Source of the DNA: Pacificimonas flava
GTDB lineage: Bacteria > Pseudomonadota > Alphaproteobacteria > Sphingomonadales > Sphingomonadaceae
Assembly: GCF_000342165.1 (NCBI RefSeq)
Contig: NZ_AMRV01000008.1
Span: 62,001 to 126,000, forward strand
Reading direction: 5' to 3'
Length of the DNA stretch: 64,000 nt
Under the pieces are notes generated by a model. It saw only the letters and a list, made by a program, of their open reading frames with translations, did not search any database and was not told where the DNA came from. The translations under genes were made by a program, and so were the position numbers. Of the stretch, positions 45,678 through 53,277 are shown one piece after another. Positions within the stretch are counted from its first letter, which is position 1; every line of letters begins with the position of its first letter.

Positions 45678-46291
45678 AGCTGTACCACTGCCAGGGCGCG
45701 CGCTCCTTCCGCCCGCTCTGGGCACTGGAAGAACTGCAAATACCTTACGAACTCGAAATCATGCCCTTCCCGCCACGTTTCCGGCACGAAGGATATATGG
45801 ACATCAACCCGCTCGGCACCGTTCCGACCCTCGTGGACGGCGATCAGGTGCTGACGGAGAGTGTCGCCATTTGCCATTATCTGGCGGACAGGACAGCAGA
45901 TACGCCGCTCGCCGTCCGTGCGGAGGAAGCGGATTACGGCCGCTATCTGAACGCGCTTTACCAATCCGATGCGACGCTGACCTTTCCGCAGACTTTGTTC
46001 CTCCGCTACCGGGTCTTCGAGAAGGATCGCGGGCTCACCCAGGCGGGCGATGACTATGTGCAGTGGTTCTTCTCACGCCTGAAGGGCGCGGCCGCAATGC
46101 TGGGGGACCGGGAGTATGTCGCGGCCGACCGGTTCACCGTGGCGGACATCTGCGTCGGCTATGCCTTGAAACTTGCCGCACAGCTCGAGCTAGGAACATT
46201 TCCGCCGAACATCGCCGCCTATTGGGCGCGGTTGCAAGAGCGGGACGGCTACCGCCGCGCGCTCGTCAGGGAGAATTCCAAAGGGGGCTGA
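45674..46291 (+). CDS. Glutathione S-transferase family protein
   Basis: A 205-residue, two-domain GST. N-terminal thioredoxin-like domain: KLYHCQGARSFRPLWALEEL, cis-Pro loop GTVPTLVDG and GSH-contacting ESVAICHYL. C-terminal helical domain with the N-capping box FTVADICVGYAL. ATG at 45674 overlaps the lipoprotein stop; an ATG two codons earlier is possible. The second GST-like gene of the window (the first at 7876) and unrelated in detail. Substrate unknown. Confidence 0.93.
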   Translation: MKLYHCQGARSFRPLWALEELQIPYELEIMPFPPRFRHEGYMDINPLGTVPTLVDGDQVLTESVAICHYLADRTADTPLAVRAEEADYGRYLNALYQSDATLTFPQTLFLRYRVFEKDRGLTQAGDDYVQWFFSRLKGAAAMLGDREYVAADRFTVADICVGYALKLAAQLELGTFPPNIAAYWARLQERDGYRRALVRENSKGG

Positions 46292-46340
46292 GCAGGTCTT
46301 GGGATGGGGGTGCGCACCGGCATTACCTCCCTCCCACATG

Positions 46341-46439
46341 CCGTCATCTCGGCGAAGGCCGCAATCCGCGCCATCTGTGTTCACATTCGAAGATGCTCGG
46401 TCACGAGGAGTGGATCCCCGGCCTTCGCCGGGATGACGG
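46341..46439. repeat. Palindromic intergenic repeat element
   Basis: CCGTCATCTCGGCGAAGGCC (46341-46360) pairs with GGCCTTCGCCGGGATGACGG (46420-46439) with one mismatch in 20, enclosing 59 bases. It lies between two convergent genes. The arm sequence (GTCATCCCGGCGAAGGCCGG-like) resembles dispersed intergenic repeats commonly seen in sphingomonad and other alphaproteobacterial genomes; copy number cannot be judged here, as I see only this one clear copy in the window. Confidence 0.7.
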
Positions 46440-46503
46440 GTAAGAAGATGAAGGCCGTTCGAGGGGGACGAGCAACGAGACCCCTTGGAGCGCCCGCTCC
46501 TGG

Positions 46504-47115
46504 TCAGATCACGCCCGTATTGTAGCTGTGCCACATCAGGATGGCCGCCGCGCCGCGGTGCGGGCGCCAGGCTTCGGCGAGCGCGCGCGTCTGCCGTTCC
46601 GTCGGCCGACCCTCCAGCCCCATGATGCGCCCGGCCTCGATCTGCACGGCCAAATCGCCGGCCGGCCAGATGTCCGGTCTCCCTTCCGCGAACAGCAGAT
46701 AGATTTCCGCCGACCAGCGCCCGATCCCCTTCACGTCGACGAGACGGGCGATTGCCTCCTCATCGTCCTCCGGCAGCGCGTCGAGGTCGAGGGTGCCGGC
46801 GGAGACATGCTCCGCCAGGCTGCGCGCATAAGCCGCCTTCTGGCGCGACAGGCCGGCGGCGCGCAGGTCGGCATCGCTTGCAGCCAGCATCACGGCGGGC
46901 ACGTGCACGTCGCCGACGATGCCGGCCAGCTTGTCCCAGATACTGGCGGCCGCCTTCACGCTGACCTGCTGGCCGATGATGGTTCTGAGCAGCGTTTCAT
47001 ATCCGCGCGGGCGGACGCGCGGCTGCGGATACCCCGCGCGCTCGAGCGCCGCGGCGATCTTCGGCTCGGCCGCGCCAAGCGCCTCGAGCGAACGAGTGAG
47101 TGAATCTGCGTCCAT
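46504..47115 (-). CDS. DNA-3-methyladenine glycosylase (AlkA-type, HhH-GPD)
   Basis: A base-excision repair glycosylase, 203 residues, removing alkylated purines. The helix-hairpin-helix reads [18 protein letters not shown] and the catalytic Asp follows in [10 protein letters not shown], as in HhH-GPD enzymes. [19 protein letters not shown] is the typical N-terminal helix. No C-terminal Cys cluster, so not the EndoIII/MutY type. The start at ATG 47115 leaves a 94-base divergent gap to ferredoxin. It lacks the E. coli AlkA N-terminal domain, as most of these short forms do. Confidence 0.92.
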   Translation of the reverse strand: MDADSLTRSLEALGAAEPKIAAALERAGYPQPRVRPRGYETLLRTIIGQQVSVKAAASIWDKLAGIVGDVHVPAVMLAASDADLRAAGLSRQKAAYARSLAEHVSAGTLDLDALPEDDEEAIARLVDVKGIGRWSAEIYLLFAEGRPDIWPAGDLAVQIEAGRIMGLEGRPTERQTRALAEAWRPHRGAAAILMWHSYNTGVI

Positions 47116-47143
47116 GCGACGGGTCCTTCCGAACTCTCCTGTT

Positions 47144-47171
47144 TTGACAGGTGATGCACCACCGTTATTAG
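47144..47171 (+). promoter_or_regulatory. Sigma70-like promoter for the ferredoxin gene
   Basis: TTGACA (47144-47149) and TATTAG (47166-47171) with a 16-bp spacer, about 40 bases before the ferredoxin ATG. Confidence 0.55.
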
Positions 47172-47209
47172 CGGCAAACGACGCAAGGCCCATCCCAGCG
47201 GAGACATAC

Positions 47210-47527
47210 ATGCCGAAGCTAAAAGTCATCACCCGAGAAGGCGACGAACGTACCGTGGAGGCCGAGAGCGGTCTTAGCGTCATGGAAAATATTCGCGACA
47301 ACGGGTTCGACGAGCTTCTGGCGCTGTGCGGCGGCTGCCTGTCCTGCGCGACCTGCCATGTCCACGTCCAGGATGGCTGGATGGATGCCGTCGGCGCGCC
47401 CGGCGATGACGAGGACGACCTTCTGGAATCCTCCGATCACAAACAGCCGAACAGCCGGCTGAGCTGTCAGATCGAAATGACGGACGCGCTGGACGGCCTG
47501 GCCGTGCGCATCGCGCCGGAGGATTGA
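47210..47527 (+). CDS. 2Fe-2S ferredoxin (adrenodoxin type)
   Basis: A 105-residue electron carrier. Cluster ligands are Cys40, Cys46, Cys49 ([14 protein letters not shown]) and Cys86 (RLSCQIEM); an extra Cys43 sits inside the loop. The acidic helix with [11 protein letters not shown] is typical of partners of reductases and P450s or of ISC-type ferredoxins. No isc genes or P450 are beside it. ATG at 47210, after a recognisable promoter. Confidence 0.96.
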   Translation: MPKLKVITREGDERTVEAESGLSVMENIRDNGFDELLALCGGCLSCATCHVHVQDGWMDAVGAPGDDEDDLLESSDHKQPNSRLSCQIEMTDALDGLAVRIAPED

Positions 47528-47602
47528 AAGAGTCCCGCACGCCGGCGCGCCTTCTGGCGGCGGGGCCGGCGAGGCTAGGCGGCCCCCGATGGTGATGGCG
47601 GC

Positions 47603-48733
47603 GTGCTCTCCAGCCTGCTAAGCCGCCCGGCAATGAAGCCGGAAAAAGTCAGACGCCCCGGATTTTTCGAGGACAAGAACCGTGCCTTCTGGCTGCTGCA
47701 ATCCGGCGGCTGGGCCGGGTATTTCGTGCTGCGCACACTGGGCGGCCTCGCCAACTCCATGGGCCTCAGCTTCATCATCCCCAGCGCCATCGTAACGCTG
47801 ACGGGATTTTCCATCACGCTGGTCATGTCCGCCGCCTTTCGCCGCATCATCCGTATGAAGCCGGCGCTGGTGTGGAGCCTGACGCTTCTTCTCCTCATCC
47901 CCTCCTCGGTGCTCTTCTCGGTGCTGGAGGTGTGGTCGCATTCGCGCTTCTACAATTCGGGTTACCAGCCGGAGGGGCTGCAGTTCTTCGGCGCCATCCT
48001 TCTCGACATCAGCGTGCTGGGTGCGTGGACGGGGCTCTACTACGGCATCAACTTCTATCTGCTGCTTTCCTCTCAGTCGGAGCGCATGTTGAAGGTGGCC
48101 GCGCAGGCGTCGGAGGCGAGCCTCGCCATGCTGCGCTATCAGGTGAACCCGCATTTCCTGTTCAACACGCTGAACAGCATCTCGACGCTGGTCCTCCTCA
48201 AGGAAAACGAGCGCGCGAACGCCATGCTTTCGCGGCTGTCCTCCTTCCTGCGCTACTCGCTGGCGGAGGAGCCCAGCTCCACCGTGACGCTGGCGCAGGA
48301 ACTGGAAGCCCTCAAACTCTATTTCGATATTGAGCGCATGCGGTTCGAGGATCGTCTGCGGACGCGTTTCTCCATCGAAGACGAGGCCATGCAGGCAACC
48401 GTACCCTCCCTGATTTTGCAGCCGCTGGCAGAGAACGCCATCAAATATGCCGTCACTCCGCTGGAGGAAGGCGCGGAAATTGCCGTGACGGCGCGAGTGA
48501 CCGGCGGACGGCTGACCGTATCCGTCTGCGATACCGGACCGGGCCTGAAGGCGGATCGTCCTGCTTTCGTCGATGGCGCAGGTGTTGGTCTCAGAAATAT
48601 TCGTGATCGGCTGCAGCAGGCTTACGGCGAACAATCCCGGTTCGAACTCGCCGACGGACCGGGTGGCGGCGTGGTCGCGAAGATCGAAATACCCTATCTA
48701 CCGCCATCGCCAGTTCAGGAGGCCGCGGCATGA
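47603..48733 (+). CDS. LytS/YehU-type sensor histidine kinase
   Basis: A membrane histidine kinase of the His_kinase (PF06580) family. Four probable transmembrane helices (for instance GLSFIIPSAIVTLTGFSITLVM and LTLLLLIPSSVLFSVLEVW) span residues 30-165. The phospho-acceptor box is RYQVNPHFLFNTLN; the ATP-binding part has LILQPLAENAIKYAV and DTGPGL. A GTG at 47603 is the longest start; an ATG at 47633 (MKPEKVRRPGF) is equally credible. Its stop overlaps the regulator start (ATGA), which identifies the pair. The signal is unknown. Confidence 0.92.
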   Translation: MLSSLLSRPAMKPEKVRRPGFFEDKNRAFWLLQSGGWAGYFVLRTLGGLANSMGLSFIIPSAIVTLTGFSITLVMSAAFRRIIRMKPALVWSLTLLLLIPSSVLFSVLEVWSHSRFYNSGYQPEGLQFFGAILLDISVLGAWTGLYYGINFYLLLSSQSERMLKVAAQASEASLAMLRYQVNPHFLFNTLNSISTLVLLKENERANAMLSRLSSFLRYSLAEEPSSTVTLAQELEALKLYFDIERMRFEDRLRTRFSIEDEAMQATVPSLILQPLAENAIKYAVTPLEEGAEIAVTARVTGGRLTVSVCDTGPGLKADRPAFVDGAGVGLRNIRDRLQQAYGEQSRFELADGPGGGVVAKIEIPYLPPSPVQEAAA

Positions 48734-49533
48734 GCATCAGGACCATCCTCGTCGACGACGAACGCCTCGCCATCAAGGGGCTGGAAATGCGTCTGGAGGC
48801 CTATTCCGACGTGGAGATCATCGACCGCTGCGCGAACGGGCGGGAGGCGATCAAGTCGATCAAGACCCACAAGCCCGATCTGGTTTTCCTCGACATCCAG
48901 ATGCCGGGCTTCGACGGCTTTTCGGTCATCGGCGCGCTTGCAGACATCGATCCGCCGATGTTCGTCATGGTAACGGCGTATAACGAATATGCCGTAAAGG
49001 CGTTCGAGGCGCGGGCGATCGATTATCTGATGAAGCCGGTCGAGGAGGATCGGCTTGCCGACACCATGGCCCGCATTCGGCGCAGCCTCGCGGAACGCAG
49101 CGCTGCACGCGAAAAGCAGAAGCTGCAGGATCTGCTGGAGGAGGTCGCGCCGGAGGCCGCGGAGCAGTTCGCCGAACAGGCCAGCACGTCCAGCGACGAC
49201 GAAAGCCGCTACGAGAAGCTGCTGAACATCAAGGATCGTGGCCAGATCTTCCGGGTCGATGTCGAAAATATCGAACGCATCGATGCGGCCGGCGACTACA
49301 TGTGCATCTATACCGGCGACAACACGTTGATTTTGCGCGAAACCATGAAGGACCTGGAAAAGCGCCTGGACCCGCGCATCTTTCAGCGCGTGCACCGTTC
49401 GACCATCGTCAATCTGGATCAGGTGCGGGAGGTGAAGCCGCACACGAACGGCGAAAGTTTCCTCGTCCTCACCAGCGGCGCGCAGGTAAAGGTCAGCCGC
49501 TCCTATCGGGAGGTCATCGCCCGTTTTCTTTGA
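48730..49533 (+). CDS. LytTR-type response regulator
   Basis: A 267-residue transcription regulator. Receiver domain (residues 1-120) with acidic pocket DDE, phospho-acceptor Asp55 in LVFLDIQMPG, Thr in MVTAYNEYA and Lys in YLMKPVEED. A Glu/Ala-rich linker follows. The C-terminal LytTR DNA-binding domain shows IERIDAAGDYMCIYTGD and FQRVHRSTIVNLDQV. Coupled by a 4-base overlap to the LytS-type kinase. Targets unknown. Confidence 0.95.
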   Translation: MSIRTILVDDERLAIKGLEMRLEAYSDVEIIDRCANGREAIKSIKTHKPDLVFLDIQMPGFDGFSVIGALADIDPPMFVMVTAYNEYAVKAFEARAIDYLMKPVEEDRLADTMARIRRSLAERSAAREKQKLQDLLEEVAPEAAEQFAEQASTSSDDESRYEKLLNIKDRGQIFRVDVENIERIDAAGDYMCIYTGDNTLILRETMKDLEKRLDPRIFQRVHRSTIVNLDQVREVKPHTNGESFLVLTSGAQVKVSRSYREVIARFL

Positions 49534-49630
49534 GTGGCGCGGCCGGCGAGCCGTACGTCTCTTACATCCGTAAGGATCATCCCGGCAGCGGTCTGGGCGA
49601 ACGCTTGGCCGGCTCCTTCCCCCGCGCTCC

Positions 49631-50365
49631 TTATGCGCCGACCGCTGCGCCGATGAAGTTCACGCGCATGTCGTCCGAGAGGGCGAAGCCGCGGGCCGGA
49701 TCATAGGCGATCCCCTGGCAGTCCGTCGCGGTCAGCCCCGCACCCGCCAGCGCGGCCTTCAATTCTTCCGGGGTCAAGAAACGATTCCAGTCATGCGTTC
49801 CGCGCGGCAGCAACCGCAATATCCATTCGGCACCGACGATCATGACGCCGTAGCTCATCGCGGTGCGGTTCGGGGTCGAGTAGATGAGGAGCCCGCCGGG
49901 CTTCAGCAGCTTTGCGAGGCTGGACAGGAAGGCTGGCACGTCGGCCACATGCTCCACCACCTCCATGCAGGTCACGAGATCGAAGCGACGCCCCTGCTGG
50001 ACCAGATTCTCGGCCGTCGTAAGCTCATAGGCGATGGAGAGCCCCTGCCCGGCCGCATGGTCCCGCGCCACCTCGATACCGCCTTCGGCCGCATCGATGC
50101 CGGTCACAGTGCCGCCAAGGCGCGCCAGGCACTCTGTCAGGATGCCGCCGCCGCACCCGACATCGAGGACGTCGCGGTCAGAAAGCCAGTTCCGCCGTGT
50201 CGTATCGAGGCCGAAATGCGCGGCCGCCCGCTCCCGAATATAGGCGAGGCGGACGGGATTCACCTGATGCAGGAGGGCCGAGGAGCCCTTTCGATTCCAC
50301 CACTCGGCAGCCATGTCGGAAAAAAGGGCTGCCTGCTGCGGGTCGACGGTCGTGCTCATGCCCAT
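49631..50365 (-). CDS. ubiG: Ubiquinone biosynthesis O-methyltransferase
   Basis: SAM-dependent methyltransferase performing both O-methylations of ubiquinone synthesis. The 244-residue protein has the UbiG N terminus (FSDMAAEWWNRKGSSALLHQVNPVRL), SAM motif LDVGCGGGILTECLAR, and MEVVEHVADVPAFL with the post-motif STPNRT. ATG at 50365 or 50359 (MSTTVD) are both possible. It is transcribed leftward, divergent from the DUF486 gene across about 200 bases in which I see no specific element. Confidence 0.96.
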   Translation of the reverse strand: MGMSTTVDPQQAALFSDMAAEWWNRKGSSALLHQVNPVRLAYIRERAAAHFGLDTTRRNWLSDRDVLDVGCGGGILTECLARLGGTVTGIDAAEGGIEVARDHAAGQGLSIAYELTTAENLVQQGRRFDLVTCMEVVEHVADVPAFLSSLAKLLKPGGLLIYSTPNRTAMSYGVMIVGAEWILRLLPRGTHDWNRFLTPEELKAALAGAGLTATDCQGIAYDPARGFALSDDMRVNFIGAAVGA

Positions 50366-50564
50366 ATCTTTCGCGTGCGGCGCAGCGGCTGGCAAGGGGC
50401 TGCGCGGGGGCGTTCCGCTTCACGCCGGCCGCGGCGACGGCGCCCGGGGGACGAAGCCGCGTTTCGCTGCCCCTGCCAGCCGCCTCTTGCCAGCCGCCGC
50501 GCAGCGCGCCTAGCCACGACGCGTGACTCGCGGCGCCGTCCGCGCCCCGTTCGGAGAAGACCAG

Positions 50565-50921
50565 ATGCCTGCAAGCACGCTTCACTATTTGCCCATCGGA
50601 CTTCTGCTTCTGTCGAACGTCTTCATGACGTTCGCCTGGTACGGCCATCTGCGGTACCCGTCCGCGCCGCTGTGGATCGTGGTCTTTGCCAGCTGGGGGC
50701 TCGCCCTGTTCGAATATTGGCTGGCCGTGCCCGCGAACCGCATCGGCCATCAGGTCTATGCCGCCGCGGAACTGAAGACGATGCAGGAGGTCATCACGCT
50801 GATCGTCTTCGCGCTGTTTTCCGTCTTTTACCTGGGCGAGAAGTTCACCCTGAGCTACGCCGCCGGTTTCGCACTCATCGCGGCCGGCGCCTGGTGCGTG
50901 TTCAAGGCGCCGTTCGGATAG
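50565..50921 (+). CDS. DUF486 (DMT-like) small membrane protein
   Basis: A 118-residue, four-transmembrane protein of the DUF486 family in the drug/metabolite transporter clan. Segments YLPIGLLLLSNVFMTFAWYGHL, WIVVFASWGLALFEYWLAVPAN, MQEVITLIVFALFSVFYLG and LSYAAGFALIAAGAWCVF. GGAGAAG precedes the ATG at 50565. Function unknown. It ends 4 bases from the stop of the convergent transporter gene. Confidence 0.9.
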   Translation: MPASTLHYLPIGLLLLSNVFMTFAWYGHLRYPSAPLWIVVFASWGLALFEYWLAVPANRIGHQVYAAAELKTMQEVITLIVFALFSVFYLGEKFTLSYAAGFALIAAGAWCVFKAPFG

Positions 50922-50925
50922 GGCC

Positions 50926-52413
50926 TCACGGCGCGGCCTGCCGCAAGCGCAGGCCGCGCGGCGTGATCCAGCGTTCCGCCAGATCGAAGGCCGCCTGCAT
51001 GACGAGCGCCAGCACGGCAGCTGGAATCGCCCCCTCCAGGATGAGCGGTGTGGAGGCGAGGCGGATGCCGGTCAGGATGGGCTGTCCGTAGCCCCCCGCG
51101 CCGATGATCGCGCCCAGCGTGGCGAGCCCGACCGCGATCACCGCCGCCGTCTTCACGCCCGCCATGATCGTCGGCGCGGCCAGGGGCAATTCGATGCGGC
51201 GCAGCCGCGCCGTGCGTGACAGGCCAAGGGCGTCCGCGCTGTCGAGCAGCGCCGGGGCGATGCCCGTCAGCCCGGCATGCGTGTTTCTGACGACGGGAAG
51301 CAGCGAATAGAGGAACAACGCCGCTATCGTGGGCACGGCGCCGATGCCGAGCAGCGGGATCAGGATGACGAACAGCGCCAGGCTGGGAATCGTCTGCAGC
51401 ACGCCGACCGCCCCCAGTATTGCATTGCCGAAGCGAGGGAGGCGCGCCGCCGCGATCCCCAGCGGCAATGCGATAACAATGGCCGCCCCCAGCGCGATGC
51501 CGACAAGGGCCAGATGCTCCTTCGTGCGCTGCCAGACGCGGCCCGCACGACTGTCCGTCCGCCCGCTGGCCTCGACATCGACACCGAGAGCGAGCGAGAC
51601 GATTTCCGCGGCAAGATCACCCTCCGCCGCGCCGGACTGTGCGCGGTCGTTGAGGTCCTGCATCCCGGCTTCGTCCAGCGTGCCGGCAAGCTCGCCCAAC
51701 GCCGCCTTCGCCGGCTCGGGAAGGTCCGAACGATAGAGATAGACCGCATCATAGACCGGAAAATGATTCCGATCGTCCTCGAGAAGGACGAGGTCGTACT
51801 GGGCGATCTGCGCGTCGGTCGTATAGGCATCCACCGCGTCGACCTGTCCGCTGGCAAGCGCGCGGTAGCTGAGATCATGGATCATGCCGCGAACATCCGT
51901 CTGCGGCAGATCATAGGCCGCTGCCAAGGCTTGCCAGCCGTCTGCCCGGTCGAGGAACTCGTTCGACACGCCGAAACGCAGATTCGGATGCGCTCGCAGA
52001 TCGCTCGTCGTTCGGAGGCCGAGACGCGTTGCCGTCTCGCGCGTGACCGCAACGGCGTAGGTGTTCGAGAAGCCGAGCGGCGCGGACATTTCCAGCCCGC
52101 GTGTCGCCAGCGCGGCCGGCAGGGCCGCATCGGTTTCCAACCCCTCGTCCGGCAGAATTTCATAGCGGATCGTGCCGGTATAGTCGGGATAGACGTCGAT
52201 CTCTCCGGCGATCAGCGCATTCCACATGATGCGGGTGCCGCCCAGTTCGCGCTTGTGGGAGACCGCCTCGTCCGTGCGGGCGGTGATCGCCTCCTGCGCC
52301 ATTTCCCCCAGAATGACGCTTTCGGTGAACAGCTTCGACCCGACGACGATCTGCGCGCGCGCGGGCATGGCCGCGACCAGAAGCGACAGGAGCGCGAACA
52401 GGGCCGTCCTCAC
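50926..52413 (-). CDS. Fused osmoprotectant ABC substrate-binding protein and permease (OpuB/ProX-ProW type)
   Basis: A 495-residue fusion. Residues 1-20 are a signal peptide (ALFALLSLLVAAMPARA); 21-270 are an OpuAC/ProX-like binding domain (IVVGSKLFTESVILGEMAQE, YPDYTGTIRYEIL); 290-485 are a permease with several helices and an EAA-like loop (ALGLSRTARLRRIELPLAAP). The binding domain in such fusions lies on the periplasmic side. Likely import of glycine betaine, choline or a related quaternary amine. GTG at 52413 overlaps the ATPase stop (GTGA). Confidence 0.93.
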   Translation of the reverse strand: MRTALFALLSLLVAAMPARAQIVVGSKLFTESVILGEMAQEAITARTDEAVSHKRELGGTRIMWNALIAGEIDVYPDYTGTIRYEILPDEGLETDAALPAALATRGLEMSAPLGFSNTYAVAVTRETATRLGLRTTSDLRAHPNLRFGVSNEFLDRADGWQALAAAYDLPQTDVRGMIHDLSYRALASGQVDAVDAYTTDAQIAQYDLVLLEDDRNHFPVYDAVYLYRSDLPEPAKAALGELAGTLDEAGMQDLNDRAQSGAAEGDLAAEIVSLALGVDVEASGRTDSRAGRVWQRTKEHLALVGIALGAAIVIALPLGIAAARLPRFGNAILGAVGVLQTIPSLALFVILIPLLGIGAVPTIAALFLYSLLPVVRNTHAGLTGIAPALLDSADALGLSRTARLRRIELPLAAPTIMAGVKTAAVIAVGLATLGAIIGAGGYGQPILTGIRLASTPLILEGAIPAAVLALVMQAAFDLAERWITPRGLRLRQAAP

Positions 52414-53126
52414 AACATGCTCTCCGCCTCGATGAATTCGGTAACGAACGGGTCCTCCGGCGCCTCCTCGAACGCCGCATAGCTGCCGATCTGCACGACG
52501 CCGCCATTCCGCATCAGAACGAGCTGATCGGAGAAGTACCGCGCCTCCGACAAGCTGTGCGTGACCAGAACCGCCGTCGTGCCCAGCGTCTCGATGATCG
52601 TCTTCAGTTCCTGCGCCAGCTGCGCGCGGATGATGGGGTCGAGCGCGGACAGCGGTTCGTCAAGGAGCAGGACGTCGGGGCGCAGCATCAGCGCCCGCAC
52701 GATGCCGACGCGCTGACGCTGTCCGCCCGACAGTTCGGCGGGATAACGGTCCAGCTGGTCCGCGGACAAATGCGTCAGCGATGCAAGCTCATCCGTGCGC
52801 GCCGCGATTTCGCCGGCATCCCGCCCCAGCTCGCGGCTCATCAGCGTGATGTTCTGGCGCGCCGTCAGGTGGGGAAAGAGGCCGCCGTCCTGAACCACAT
52901 AGCCGATGCGGCGGCGCACCGCCCGCCAGTCCTCGACCGCCGCGCCGTCGAAACAGACCGCCCCTTCCGGCCGGACGAGCCCCGCCATCACACGCAGCAA
53001 CGTCGTCTTCCCCGAACCGGACGGCCCGATCAGGACCAGGGTGCGGCCCGGCTCGACATTGAGCGAAACGGGTTTCACGGCGAGCGTATTGCCGTATCGG
53101 ACGGAGATATTGCGAAGCGAGAACAT
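52410..53126 (-). CDS. ABC transporter ATP-binding protein (OpuB/ProV type without CBS domains)
   Basis: The ATPase of the osmoprotectant transporter. Walker A GPSGSGKTT, Q-loop YVVQDGGLFPHLT, signature LSGGQRQRVG, Walker B VLLLDEPLSALD and switch His in VTHSLSEA. At 238 residues it lacks the C-terminal tandem CBS domains that gate OpuA by ionic strength, so osmotic gating, if any, must come from elsewhere. First gene of a two-gene operon. Confidence 0.95.
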   Translation of the reverse strand: MFSLRNISVRYGNTLAVKPVSLNVEPGRTLVLIGPSGSGKTTLLRVMAGLVRPEGAVCFDGAAVEDWRAVRRRIGYVVQDGGLFPHLTARQNITLMSRELGRDAGEIAARTDELASLTHLSADQLDRYPAELSGGQRQRVGIVRALMLRPDVLLLDEPLSALDPIIRAQLAQELKTIIETLGTTAVLVTHSLSEARYFSDQLVLMRNGGVVQIGSYAAFEEAPEDPFVTEFIEAESML

Positions 53127-53174
53127 ATGCCGGAACGAGCCTGCCCGAACGCCGCAAATTTACAAGGCATCGCC

Positions 53175-53202
53175 CTTGTGTTGCCTATAAGCAACACTAT
53201 CT
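53175..53202 (+). promoter_or_regulatory. Heat-shock (RpoH-type) promoter of clpB with internal inverted repeat
   Basis: CTTG (53175-53178) and CTATCT (53197-53202) are 18 bp apart, close to the alphaproteobacterial sigma32 pattern CTTG-N17/18-CYTATNT. A perfect inverted repeat GTGTTGC (53178-53184) / GCAACAC (53191-53197) lies between and touches both boxes. The coincidence with clpB supports the call; the repeat may be an operator. Confidence 0.6.
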
Positions 53203-53277
53203 GATCGAGGACACACAGTTGAACGGTTCGAAGATCCTGGCGTTTCTTCGGACAGCAGACAGGGGACGCTCACACCC

